A DNA stretch of 53,132 bases. Origin: Pseudomonadota bacterium. Lineage in GTDB: Bacteria; Desulfobacterota; Desulfobacteria; Desulfobacterales; Desulfolunaceae. Below the pieces are notes generated by a model. The model was not told the DNA's origin. It saw nothing but the letters and a program-made list of their open reading frames with translations, and searched no databases. Location of the stretch: assembly GCA_018818835.1 (NCBI GenBank), contig JAHIRD010000013.1, forward strand, positions 1-53,132, in the 5' to 3' direction. Below are positions 34,703 to 43,078 of the stretch, one piece after another. The translations under genes and the position numbers were made by a program. Every line of letters begins with the position of its first letter. Position 1 is the stretch's first letter.

Positions 34703-35515
34703 TTAAACGCTGAAGCTCTTGACCAGTGACCCCACCACGATATTCCAGCCATCCACAAGTACAAAAAGCATCAGCTTAAAGGGCAGAGAGATCATCACCG
34801 GTGGAAGCATCATCATACCCATGGACAGAAGCACACTGGCCACAACCATATCAAGAATCAGAAAGGGCACATAAATGACAAAGCCGATGATGAAGGAGGT
34901 CTGGAGTTCACTGATCACGAAGGCAGGAATCAGGGCCAAAAGCGATAAGTCGTCTTTGGTATTGGGACGTGGACTTTTTGAAATTTTGACGAACAGGGCA
35001 ATGTCCTTTTCACGGGTGTTGGCAAGCATGAATTTCCGGACAGGAATCTGTGCCCTTTCAAATGCGGTCTGGTAGGTGATCTGTTCATCCATGTAGGGGC
35101 TCAGGGCGTTGGTGTAAACATCCTGCCAAACAGGCTTCATGATAAAAAAGGTAATAAAAAGGGCCAGGCTCACCAGGATTTGGTTGGGCGGTGTTGACTG
35201 TGTACCGATGGCCTGTCTTAAAAAATGAAAAACAATGAGAATCCGTGTAAAGGAGGTCAGAAGAATCAGGATGGCCGGAGCCAGGGACAAAATGGTGAGT
35301 AGGGCGATCACTTCCAGGGCCACGGCCACATCCCCAGGCTCCTGGGCACGGTCAAGGCCCACCCGGATGGAGGGAATGGGCAGGGTGGTCGCCCCGACAC
35401 TTTCCGGGACATGGGCCAGGCAAAGAAAGAGGCCGATCATAAGACACCACAGGATGGGTCGTGATGGCAAAATCCTTTTTTTTCTGTATATGATCATTGG
35501 AATTACCTCTGTCAT
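34703..35515 (-). CDS. fliP: Flagellar export gate protein FliP
   Basis: A 270-residue FliP. An N-terminal signal-peptide-like segment (about 15-42) is followed by LSLAPAILILLTSFTRILIVFHFLRQAIGTQSTPPNQILV, the FliP/YscR signature. Later come LIPAFVISELQTSFIIGFVIYVPFLILDMVV and MMMLPPVMISLPFKLMLFVLVDGW. Five copies form the gate with FliQ and FliR. It starts three bases after fliO at ATG 35515; an in-frame ATG at 35497 also has a GAGGT before it. The stop codon touches the MITE-like element. Confidence 0.96.
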   Translation of the reverse strand: MTEVIPMIIYRKKRILPSRPILWCLMIGLFLCLAHVPESVGATTLPIPSIRVGLDRAQEPGDVAVALEVIALLTILSLAPAILILLTSFTRILIVFHFLRQAIGTQSTPPNQILVSLALFITFFIMKPVWQDVYTNALSPYMDEQITYQTAFERAQIPVRKFMLANTREKDIALFVKISKSPRPNTKDDLSLLALIPAFVISELQTSFIIGFVIYVPFLILDMVVASVLLSMGMMMLPPVMISLPFKLMLFVLVDGWNIVVGSLVKSFSV

Positions 35516-35518
35516 TCT

Positions 35519-35935
35519 TTAGGCCTCGGCTTTTTGAATCATGGCTAAGTCATCCATAACCAGGGGGTGTGATTCCTTGGCGGCCTTTCGTAAAATGGTT
35601 TTGAAAAAGGGGCGGGGTTCTTCCTCGTCTTCCTTTTCCAGGCATTCTGGAAATTCAGTGATGTTCGTGATGTTCTGCTGGGTCACGCCGATCAGGATTT
35701 TTCGTCCCATCACGTCAAGAAGAACCACACGCTCTTTGGGGGCCAGATAAAAGGTCGATAAATGCCGGATCATGGATTTATCCCGGCCTTCCCCTTGGGC
35801 CTGGTTGATTTTACGAATGAAATAAAGAATCCCGACCAGGATACCCAGAACCAGGCAGAGCATACCCAGACTTTTGAATATCATAATCCAGAAGTCAGAC
35901 CCGCTGATCAAGGGCGTTGATGTCAGTCCGTTCAT
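35519..35935 (-). CDS. fliO: Flagellar export apparatus assembly protein FliO
   Basis: A 138-residue protein. One membrane helix (about 14-38, FKSLGMLCLVLGILVGILYFI) is followed by the FliO core: IRHLSTFYLAPKERVVLLDVMGRKILIGVTQQNITNI. FliO is a chaperone for FliP assembly. Its place between fliN and fliP is standard. The C-terminal tail is acidic then basic and poorly conserved. Sequence conservation in this family is low, so the call leans on context and the KERVVLLDV...LIGVT pattern. Confidence 0.9.
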   Translation of the reverse strand: MNGLTSTPLISGSDFWIMIFKSLGMLCLVLGILVGILYFIRKINQAQGEGRDKSMIRHLSTFYLAPKERVVLLDVMGRKILIGVTQQNITNITEFPECLEKEDEEEPRPFFKTILRKAAKESHPLVMDDLAMIQKAEA

Positions 35936-35965
35936 GGCATACCTCGAAATAGAATAAACAATGAA

Positions 35966-36298
35966 TTATCCAAGACTTCTTACACGTTCCATGGGCGTGA
36001 TGATATCGGTTAATCGCACACCGAATTTTTCATTGACCACAACCACTTCTCCCCGGGCCACAAGCTTTCGGTTGATGTAGATCTCAAGGGGTTCTCCTGC
36101 CAGTTTATTGAGTTCCACGATGGAGCCTTGGCCCAGTTGCAAAAGATCATTTACCAGCATTTTGCATCTGCCCAGTTCAACGGAAAGTTCAAGGGGGATG
36201 TCCAGGATGAATTCAAGATCGTGGGCATCGGCGGATCTGCCTTTTTCAGCCTTTTTATCTTTTTCCAAGCCGTCCATGTCATTGAGTTCATCAGCCAT
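35966..36298 (-). CDS. fliN: Flagellar switch protein FliN
   Basis: A 110-residue protein with a charged N-terminal tail (about 1-30) and a single SpoA domain: LDIPLELSVELGRCKMLVNDLLQLG, then LAGEPLEIYINRKLVARGEVVVVNEKFGVRL. FliN forms the base of the C-ring with FliM and helps direction switching and export-chaperone docking. It starts 12 bases after fliM. In contrast to FliY-type proteins it has no CheC domain or CheY-docking motif. Confidence 0.96.
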   Translation of the reverse strand: MADELNDMDGLEKDKKAEKGRSADAHDLEFILDIPLELSVELGRCKMLVNDLLQLGQGSIVELNKLAGEPLEIYINRKLVARGEVVVVNEKFGVRLTDIITPMERVRSLG

Positions 36299-36310
36299 AC
36301 GATGTGATCC

Positions 36311-37291
36311 TTATTTGGTAAAGAGTTTACGTTCTACCCTGAATGCCTGAAAGCCTCGCTGAAGACCAGCGTAACCATCCAGCTTGGGATAATTTTCCAC
36401 CATACCTTTGAGGGTGTCTTCGGCATCCTGGTCCAGTTCGATGATGTCGCCGGGTTTTAGATATATCAGCCGCTCGCCGGTGATTTCCGTGTTGCCCAGC
36501 TGAACAGCCAGCTCCACCTCGGAATCCAGAATGATTTCCTTGAGACGTTTCTGCCAGGTATAGTCCACGTCTTCCACCTCAGCCTGAAATCCTGCGGAAA
36601 GCTTGCCGCGCAAGGGTTCAATCATGGCGTAGGGCAGGCAGACGATCAAGGTGCCGGCGGTTTGTTCCAGCTCAACTTCAAAGCGGGTGACGATGACCAG
36701 ATCCGTGGGCATGACGATGGTGGCAAACTGGGGGTTTACCTCGGAACGAACCATGGTGGTTTTTACAGGCTCCACCGGGAACCAGGCTGTTTCAAGATCC
36801 TTTAGACAGGCAACCACAACTTTATTGATCATGACTTCCTCAATGGCCGTAAATTCCCGGCCCTCGATACGTGCCTTGGTGGTGCCTTTGCCCCCGAAAA
36901 ACTGGTCGATGAGACTGAACACAAGCTGGCTTTCAAGGACCAGCAGGCCGTGCCCCCTCAAGGGCTCCATTCTGAATACATGGAGGCTGGTGGGCACGGG
37001 GAGGCTTCGACCAAATTCTGAGAATTTCAAGGTGTCCAGGGACTCTGCACTGATGTCCACATTGGTATGGAGCATGGAGGTCATGCTGGCCCTGATTTCA
37101 CGGGCAAAGCGTTCATTGATCACCTCAAAGGTGGGCATACGGCCGCGGATGACCTGATCCTGATTGGTGAAATCATAGATCATGACGCCATCCATCTCCG
37201 CCGCCTTGTCATCGGTCTCAGTTTTGACTTTGCCGGCGCTCAATCCCGATAAGAGACTGTCAACTTCTTCCTGTGTTAAGATATCGCCCAT
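36311..37291 (-). CDS. fliM: Flagellar motor switch protein FliM
   Basis: A 326-residue FliM of normal length. The N-terminal MGDILTQEEVDSLLSG (residues 4-14 are the docking motif) is the peptide that binds CheY-P in studied species. A CheC-like middle domain (about 45-235) and a C-terminal SpoA domain (about 250-320, EVELAVQLGNTEITGERLIYLKPGDIIEL) follow. The N-terminal motif is the single-copy counterpart of the ten motifs in the protein at 25529-27064. It begins 10 bases after fliL in the fliLMNOPQR order. Confidence 0.97.
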   Translation of the reverse strand: MGDILTQEEVDSLLSGLSAGKVKTETDDKAAEMDGVMIYDFTNQDQVIRGRMPTFEVINERFAREIRASMTSMLHTNVDISAESLDTLKFSEFGRSLPVPTSLHVFRMEPLRGHGLLVLESQLVFSLIDQFFGGKGTTKARIEGREFTAIEEVMINKVVVACLKDLETAWFPVEPVKTTMVRSEVNPQFATIVMPTDLVIVTRFEVELEQTAGTLIVCLPYAMIEPLRGKLSAGFQAEVEDVDYTWQKRLKEIILDSEVELAVQLGNTEITGERLIYLKPGDIIELDQDAEDTLKGMVENYPKLDGYAGLQRGFQAFRVERKLFTK

Positions 37292-37301
37292 GATAAATCG
37301 C

Positions 37302-37853
37302 CTATATGATTATGAATTCTGAAAAATAAATATTGCGCACTTTGCCTGTTTGCAACATGCGGTTCAGACTGGCAATCAATTCGTTTTTGAGAATGATTTT
37401 TCCGTCAGTCCCCTGGATTTCGTTATAGGTTTTGTTGATCATAAGCGCCTTGATCGAACGTTCGATCTGGGCCGATCGTCGGCTGATTTCCCTGCCCAGA
37501 TCAGGGGAATCCACGTCCAGTTCAATGCGAATTTTGAAGGACAGGTCACCCCCCATATCTCCCAGTCTGACCTCAAAGGAGCCCAGGTCAATGATATCTC
37601 TGAATAACATGGGGCTCCTGATGATGGGTTGTCTTTTTTCCGCTTGGTTTACAACGATTTCAGGGCTTTTGTCCTTGGCCTTAATGAACAAGAACCAGCC
37701 GGCAGCAGATCCGCCCAGAACAAGGACAATCAGAGCAATCAGAACATAGCGGTTTCTGAATAAGGCTTTGGCCCCCTTTTTTATACCTTTTTCATCATTG
37801 GGTTCTTCGATATGCAAGCTCAGTTCATCATCCTGTTTCAATCTGTTGGCCAT
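37302..37853 (-). CDS. fliL: Flagellar basal-body protein FliL
   Basis: A 183-residue FliL. A cytoplasmic tail (about 1-33), one membrane helix (about 34-54) and a periplasmic domain ending GTDGKIILKNELIASLNRMLQTGKVRNIYFSEF are all visible. FliL encircles the stator plug region and increases torque in several species. It lies 9 bases after the motB gene and 10 before fliM. The periplasmic domain is the best internal comparator for the FliL-like C-terminus of the motif-array protein. Confidence 0.94.
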   Translation of the reverse strand: MANRLKQDDELSLHIEEPNDEKGIKKGAKALFRNRYVLIALIVLVLGGSAAGWFLFIKAKDKSPEIVVNQAEKRQPIIRSPMLFRDIIDLGSFEVRLGDMGGDLSFKIRIELDVDSPDLGREISRRSAQIERSIKALMINKTYNEIQGTDGKIILKNELIASLNRMLQTGKVRNIYFSEFIII

Positions 37854-37862
37854 GGCATGTCC

Positions 37863-38549
37863 TTATTTTTTTAGAATAAACTCCACCCGGCGGTTTTTTG
37901 CACGGTTTTCAGGGCTTGTGTTGGGATGGGCGGGACGTGTGTCACCGTACCCACCCGGGGCGAGCTGCCCCGGGGAAATTCCGTATTCTTCGGTCAGATA
38001 ATGATAGACATTCAAGGCCCGATACGAAGAGAGTTCCCAGTTGGAACGGAATTTACCATGCCGGAGGGGTGTGTTGTCCGTATGCCCCAGGATCAGGACC
38101 TCGTTGGATACATCTGCAAGGAGGTTGCCCGCAAGATCCAGAATGGAAACTGCCCCAGGACGTATTTCAGCCATTCCCGGATCAAATAGATGCTCGGAAC
38201 CCAAGGTTACCACAAGGCCCCGCTCGTCTTCATGCACATCGTAGTATTTACGAAAATTGTAATAATTGCTTTTCAAGGTTTTTTTGAGCATGGCATTTGA
38301 GGTGATATGCTGCGCCGGTTTCAGTTGCTCGCCGTCGGAGATCTGGGGCCGAAAGGCCGGTTTATATGGCCCGATATCAGCGGAATCCTCAGCTTCAATG
38401 AAATAATCGAACATCTGGTTCGTATCTCTTTTGTCCATGGACTTCATGGTGAGCAACAGCACGAAAAAGGTCAGAAGCAGCATAATCAGATCGCCGAAGG
38501 TGACCATCCATGCATTGGGGTCGGTTTGTTTGCTGTTATCTCCGGACAT
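37863..38549 (-). CDS. motB: Stator protein MotB
   Basis: A 228-residue MotB. The single membrane helix near the N-terminus (AWMVTFGDLIMLLLTFFVLL) contains Asp20, at the position of the proton/sodium-binding Asp of MotB. The C-terminal OmpA-like domain (about 110-226) has the peptidoglycan-binding pattern ILGHTDNTP...NWELSSYRA and ENRAKNRRVEF. It anchors the stator to the cell wall. It lies 16 bases after a second MotB-like gene and just before fliL, so the stator and switch genes share an operon. Confidence 0.95.
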   Translation of the reverse strand: MSGDNSKQTDPNAWMVTFGDLIMLLLTFFVLLLTMKSMDKRDTNQMFDYFIEAEDSADIGPYKPAFRPQISDGEQLKPAQHITSNAMLKKTLKSNYYNFRKYYDVHEDERGLVVTLGSEHLFDPGMAEIRPGAVSILDLAGNLLADVSNEVLILGHTDNTPLRHGKFRSNWELSSYRALNVYHYLTEEYGISPGQLAPGGYGDTRPAHPNTSPENRAKNRRVEFILKK

Positions 38550-38565
38550 GGGATCCTAAAACCTC

Positions 38566-39309
38566 TTATTGGTCTTTGACATTGAAAAAGAAATCCTTGA
38601 AAATAAAGAAGCCTTTGGGTTTGTCCAAGGATTTGTCATGGATAAATGTGATATCAATTCGTCTGTTCATCCGACGTGTTCTCACGTTGGTGTTGGGTCC
38701 AACGGGCCGTTCCTTGCCCCAACCAAAGGCCGTGAGCCGCTGGGCAGGGATATGCCCTTTTTCCACCAGATATTCCATGACTCCCACACTCTTTAATGTG
38801 GATGCTTCCCTGTGGTTCATACCCAGAGGGTCTTCAAGGGGGCTGTCATCGGTATGCCCACTGATATCCACCGGGAATTCGTTGGTTTTGAGGATTCCAA
38901 TGATCTTGTCCAGCACAAGGAGTCCCTGGTTTGTGATCCGGGTTCCGTTCCCGGTAAAAAACATCTGATCCGGGATGCTCAGGGTTGTTTTTCTTTTGCT
39001 GGAACTGACGGTGATATCCTTCATGCCGGGAACATCCCCTGATTCGAGGTCTGAAAGGTCCACCGGGCTCACCCCGTCGCTAAATATAGCATCAGGGGCA
39101 ATCCCTTTGGTCTGGAGCGTCATTTCCCCACCAAAACTTTCCATAAGGGATCCCATGGCCACCCGTTTCTTTTTTTCGTCGACTTTGGCAATGGAGTTCA
39201 GGAGAATAAAAAAGGCAAGGAGGATGATGAACAGTGAGATGGTCAACATCTGGATCATACTATCGTTTGCCGGGTCCTGTTTTTTTTCTTTTTTTTGGAT
39301 CATGGACAC
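38566..39309 (-). CDS. MotB-like OmpA-family protein lacking the channel aspartate
   Basis: A 247-residue protein. One membrane helix (about 19-40) and an OmpA-like domain (about 115-225, ISGHTDDSP...NHREAS and RRMNRRIDI) give the overall MotB layout. When its FF pair is aligned with that of the neighbouring MotB, the channel Asp position is Ser25, and no acidic residue is present in the helix. It therefore probably cannot form a normal ion pathway alone. It may pair with the true MotB in a mixed dimer or serve as a structural anchor. It lies directly between motA and motB, so it is unlikely to be a decaying duplicate; the frame and OmpA domain are intact. Confidence 0.85.
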   Translation of the reverse strand: MSMIQKKEKKQDPANDSMIQMLTISLFIILLAFFILLNSIAKVDEKKKRVAMGSLMESFGGEMTLQTKGIAPDAIFSDGVSPVDLSDLESGDVPGMKDITVSSSKRKTTLSIPDQMFFTGNGTRITNQGLLVLDKIIGILKTNEFPVDISGHTDDSPLEDPLGMNHREASTLKSVGVMEYLVEKGHIPAQRLTAFGWGKERPVGPNTNVRTRRMNRRIDITFIHDKSLDKPKGFFIFKDFFFNVKDQ

Positions 39310-39328
39310 CTTTCACCGATCAATAGGC

Positions 39329-40093
39329 CTAATCAAATCGGCTGCTCCGTGATTTGGGAGGCATAAAGACCAGGAGCTTCTGCTCGAGAATACGGGGATT
39401 GTCCCCATGGGTCAGGGAAATGACTCCGGTTCGAATGATCTCCATCAGATGGCTTTCCTCTTTGCTCCGTGTTTTTAGTTTGCCTGAAATGGGCATGCAC
39501 ACGAGATTGGCCAGGATTGACCCGTAAAAGGTGGTGAGCAAGGCCACAGCCATGGCTGGTCCGATACTGTTGGGGTCATCCATGGACTGGAGCATCTGGA
39601 CCAGTCCGATCAAGGTCCCGATCATGCCCAGGGCCGGAGCAAAGGCCCCCATGGTGGCGAAAATCTCCGCTCCCAGTTGGTGTCTTTCTTTCATGGCCGT
39701 AACTTCCGTATCCAGAATTTCACTGATGGCATTGGGTTCAAGGCCGTCCACGGATAATTGGAGGCCTTTTCGCAGAAAATCATTATCCAACTCCTTCACG
39801 TAGGGTTCCAGAGCCAGAATCCCTTCGCGTCTGGCCTTGGTTGCGAATTCCACGAATCGTCCGGTGATATCATCCCCTTTCATGGTTTTTGAGAAAAAGA
39901 CATTTTTCAAAACAGCCACAGTTCCGAATACATCCTTGATGGGGTAATTGATCATGGTGGCGCCCAGAGTCCCGCCCAGCACGATCATCAGGGACGGGAT
40001 ATTGACGAACAACATGATTCCGCCCCCAAGGGCAATGGCGATGATCACCAGTCCAAAGGCTGAAAAAATACCAAGCAGGGTTGCTATGTCCAT
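39329..40093 (-). CDS. motA: Stator protein MotA
   Basis: A 254-residue MotA with four membrane segments. Landmarks are SLMIVLGGTLGATMINYP, the large cytoplasmic loop with GILALEPYVKELDNDFLRKGLQLSVDG, and the paired helices GAFAPALGMIGTLIGLVQML and LLTTFYGSILANLVCMPISGKL. These contain the conserved prolines needed for torque. MotA surrounds MotB and pushes on FliG. It is the first gene after the sigma-54 promoter at 40191-40206 and lies 19 bases before the MotB-like gene. Confidence 0.96.
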   Translation of the reverse strand: MDIATLLGIFSAFGLVIIAIALGGGIMLFVNIPSLMIVLGGTLGATMINYPIKDVFGTVAVLKNVFFSKTMKGDDITGRFVEFATKARREGILALEPYVKELDNDFLRKGLQLSVDGLEPNAISEILDTEVTAMKERHQLGAEIFATMGAFAPALGMIGTLIGLVQMLQSMDDPNSIGPAMAVALLTTFYGSILANLVCMPISGKLKTRSKEESHLMEIIRTGVISLTHGDNPRILEQKLLVFMPPKSRSSRFD

Positions 40094-40190
40094 GGTCAGA
40101 CTCTTTGTTTTCAGGTTTTAATAAAAAGATACATGCCGGATGTATAAACCCGCGTGATAGACCTTGCGGTGGTTTATGCAAGGAAATATC

Positions 40191-40206
40191 TGCAACGCTT
40201 GTGCCA
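40191..40206 (-). promoter_or_regulatory. Sigma-54 (RpoN) promoter of the motA-led flagellar run
   Basis: On the minus strand the sequence reads TGGCAC-AAGCG-TTGCA, an exact match to the -24/-12 consensus with correct spacing. It lies 98 bases upstream of the motA start. The run below it is continuous to about 22.5 kb on the same strand with few gaps over 150 bases. This suggests class II control by RpoN and an enhancer-binding protein not present in the window. Confidence 0.85.
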
Positions 40207-40394
40207 AACAGGAAAACTCTCTTTTGATAGGGACTCAGCCAGGGATGAAACGATCAAAGGGCTTGCCGGAGCTGGATATAATCACATGGGCATAACAGGG
40301 GGCAGATGAAGCGCCAAAAAATGGTCACGTCAAAAAAATGGCGGAAAAAATCCCGGCTTGGATTAATAGGGTGTATGTTAATAGAGCCCAAAAC
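40207..40394. other. Noncoding region upstream of the motA promoter
   Basis: Between the sigma-54 promoter and the flgE terminator there is no gene. This is where an enhancer-binding protein would be expected to bind, but I see no convincing palindrome. Confidence 0.4.
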
Positions 40395-40429
40395 AAAAAA
40401 TCCCGGCTCCATAGAGCCAGGATTTTTTT
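40395..40429 (-). terminator. Rho-independent terminator after flgE
   Basis: A nine-base stem (TCCCGGCTC with GAGCCAGGA, 40401-40409 and 40414-40422) has a CATA loop and is flanked by A and T runs. In the minus-strand RNA the one mismatch becomes a G-U pair, so it works best for the fliK-flgD-flgE operon. It starts 20 bases after the flgE stop. Confidence 0.85.
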
Positions 40430-40448
40430 GCTTTGAAGAGGAGCTGGT

Positions 40449-42254
40449 TTACCGTTTCATGGCAATGGTATCACCGAGCATGGTATCCACGGTGGTGACG
40501 ATTTTTGAATTGGCTTGGTACGCCCTCTGGGTGGTTATCATTTTAACAAATTCGGCGGCCATGTCCACGTTGGACTGCTCAAGGGAGTTAGGGGCAATGC
40601 TGCCCAGGCCGTTTGTACCGGGTTTATTGGTGATCACCGGGCCGCTGGTCCGGGTTTCGGAAAACAGGTTCCCGCCCTGTTTGAAAAGACCCTGTACATT
40701 CTGGAAATTTCCAAGGGCCACACGGTAGAGGGGTGAAACCTGGCCATTGGAATACTGCCCCGTGATAACACCATCCGTATCCACGGAGATATTCTGGAGA
40801 CTTCCTGCGCCATATCCTGTGGAGGTCTGATACACGGTGGTGGACCCGGATGCGAACTGGGTGGTTGAAAGGGCGCCGGGTGACCAGTTGCTGCCGTTGA
40901 ATTCAGAACCCATGTCCAGTTCCACTTCCATGGCCGTGCTTCCACCGATGCCGCCTAGAAAATCAGCGGCAAAGGTGAAATGCTGCTGGGTAAAATCACC
41001 GGTCATGTCCGACCAGTTGTTGGTGTCAGTGAGGGTGTTGGGGTCACCCTGGCTGATGGTGACGGTGAAGGTGTCGCCCAGACCCACAGCATCTCCGGTG
41101 GTAACACTGAAATACATGCCGTCTGGACCCTGTATAAAGTCGCCCTGGGTGTAATCAGCAGGAATGGTGAGGGTTCCGGCTGTGCCGCCATTGGCAGAGG
41201 CCCAGGCGAGTCCCACGGTATTGGTTCCGATGGTGCCAGCTGTGCTTGCGGTGAAAGTATAGGTTTCCGTAGCGGGGGGGCCACCCAGGAGATCTGCCGG
41301 GTCACCTGTCCAGTCCCCTCCGACTCCTGGAAAGTTACCCGCCCATGCGCCGGTACCTGCCGTTGTAGTCAATTGCCCCCCTGAGTTGCCCACAAACCGT
41401 TCAAAGGTCTGACTTGAAAGAACCCCGTCCGATGTAAAAGACAAGATCCCCCTGCCCAGAAGGCCCTGGCCCACGTCCGTGGCACTATTGAATATGTCCC
41501 TTTGGTCTTCCGAGGGGTTGCAGACCACAATGTATTCGTAGGTGTTGGTTAATTCGCCCGGATCATAATAAATGGTGATGTCGTGTGTGCTGCCCAGGGA
41601 GTCATAAACCTTGACCGTGGTTTGATATTCGTAAGCCACATCGGCCAGGTTGATGGACGCTGCCGGATCTCCGTTCCAGACTTCAGAAAGGGGGATGCCC
41701 GTGCCGGTGGTGTTGTCATCGGCCCTGGAGTCCAGGTTGGTCATAATGCTGATACTGTCCGTGGGCTCCGGCGGTGAGGTAAAGGACTCCAGACGGATGT
41801 CTGAGACCGATCCGATATCTTCCACATCCAGTGTGGTATCATTACGCCGAAGTTCCCAGCCTTGGACAATGTATCCGGAAGGTGTGGTGAAATACCCATC
41901 CTTGTCAAACCGGAATTCACCGGCGCGGGTGTAGAAGTCTTCAGCTGCGTTGTTGGGATCCCGTACAATGAAGAATCCATCGCCTCCGATGGCCAGATCC
42001 GTGGGGGATTCGGTTGATTCAAAGGAACCCTGTACAAAAAGTCCTGCGATATCACCGATTCCGGTCCCTCGTCCTACCTGGGCTGAGCCCGAATTGGTGG
42101 CCACAGTCTGACTGAGAATATCCTGGAACGTCACCCGGCTTGATTTAAACCCGATGGTGTTGACATTTGCAATATTGTCACCAATAACCGTCATGGAATT
42201 ACCCATCGCGGCAAGGCCGCTTACGCCTGAAAATAATGAACTTGTTAATGACAT
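40449..42254 (-). CDS. flgE: Flagellar hook protein FlgE
   Basis: A 601-residue hook protein. The N-terminal SLFSGVSGLAAMGNSMTVIGDN and IANVNTIGFKSSRVTFQDIL, and the C-terminal VDMAAEFVKMITTQRAYQANSKIV, are the conserved axial-protein termini. The middle (about 90-520) is a variable surface region rich in Thr, Gly and Asn, longer than the Salmonella FlgE of about 400 residues. It follows flgD by 80 bases with AGGAGG upstream of ATG 42254 and ends the operon before the terminator. Confidence 0.96.
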   Translation of the reverse strand: MSLTSSLFSGVSGLAAMGNSMTVIGDNIANVNTIGFKSSRVTFQDILSQTVATNSGSAQVGRGTGIGDIAGLFVQGSFESTESPTDLAIGGDGFFIVRDPNNAAEDFYTRAGEFRFDKDGYFTTPSGYIVQGWELRRNDTTLDVEDIGSVSDIRLESFTSPPEPTDSISIMTNLDSRADDNTTGTGIPLSEVWNGDPAASINLADVAYEYQTTVKVYDSLGSTHDITIYYDPGELTNTYEYIVVCNPSEDQRDIFNSATDVGQGLLGRGILSFTSDGVLSSQTFERFVGNSGGQLTTTAGTGAWAGNFPGVGGDWTGDPADLLGGPPATETYTFTASTAGTIGTNTVGLAWASANGGTAGTLTIPADYTQGDFIQGPDGMYFSVTTGDAVGLGDTFTVTISQGDPNTLTDTNNWSDMTGDFTQQHFTFAADFLGGIGGSTAMEVELDMGSEFNGSNWSPGALSTTQFASGSTTVYQTSTGYGAGSLQNISVDTDGVITGQYSNGQVSPLYRVALGNFQNVQGLFKQGGNLFSETRTSGPVITNKPGTNGLGSIAPNSLEQSNVDMAAEFVKMITTQRAYQANSKIVTTVDTMLGDTIAMKR

Positions 42255-42334
42255 ACCATGTCCTCCTGATTAAAATGATCGGTTATTTATTTATGTGTGA
42301 CCTTCATGTTGCCTCCATCCCGTCTTTACCGGAA

Positions 42335-43036
42335 TCAGAGATTTTCATCAGGAAGGCTTATGGTTTCGACGCTGGACGGATCGACTCTCCTGCCGTCGAC
42401 CATCAGGTAATTTTTCCCGTAATAACTGGTGATCCCGCTGACAAGGCCGGAGGTGGTGGTGGAAGGCGAGGTGTACTCACCCTGTTCGTTGAGGGCGACG
42501 ACCCTGTATGTGTATTCTCCATCCAAGACCTTGTAACCCTCATCATCCCGGCCATCCCATTCGATATTGTAGGTCCCTTCATCGATCAATTCATTGCCCG
42601 AATGCATTTGGCGGATGGCTGTGCCGTTGCTGTCATAGATCACCACGTTAATGGTTGCCGGTTCATCCAACTCAAAAATTCCGCCGGATATTATTTCGCC
42701 GTTGTCCACCGTCACCGGGTTTCCGTCGCTTTGGATCTCTTTGCCTATAAAATCAAAGATATTGGAGCTTTCAGAGGACTCGTTCAGTGAATTGAGAATG
42801 GATGTCAGGCTCGTATTCATGGTGATCTGTTGCTCCAAACTGGAGAACTGGGCCAGCTGGGCTGTGAAATCCGTTCCCTCCATGGGGCTCAAGGGATCCT
42901 GATTTTTAAGTTGTGCCACCATCATGGTAAGAAAGGCATCTTTGCCCAGTGTATCTTCTTTGACCACGTCCGTGGTGTCTCTGAGTTGACCGCTGATGAA
43001 CATGTCTTTGTTGTTGTAATCGGTGTTGATTGCCAT
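42335..43036 (-). CDS. flgD: Flagellar hook capping protein FlgD
   Basis: A 233-residue FlgD. The N-terminal signature is GKDAFLTMMVAQLKNQDPLS, then PMEGTDFTAQLAQFSSLEQ (about 32-70). The C-terminal FlgD Ig-like/tudor region contains NVVIYDSNGTAIRQM and YNIEWDGRDDEGYKVLDGEYTY. It caps the growing hook so FlgE subunits can fold in place. It stands between fliK and flgE, the usual hook-building set. Confidence 0.96.
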   Translation of the reverse strand: MAINTDYNNKDMFISGQLRDTTDVVKEDTLGKDAFLTMMVAQLKNQDPLSPMEGTDFTAQLAQFSSLEQQITMNTSLTSILNSLNESSESSNIFDFIGKEIQSDGNPVTVDNGEIISGGIFELDEPATINVVIYDSNGTAIRQMHSGNELIDEGTYNIEWDGRDDEGYKVLDGEYTYRVVALNEQGEYTSPSTTTSGLVSGITSYYGKNYLMVDGRRVDPSSVETISLPDENL

Positions 43037-43078
43037 GGTGTTTGCTCCTGTTTGAATACCCTTTGTTTTTATCCGGGA

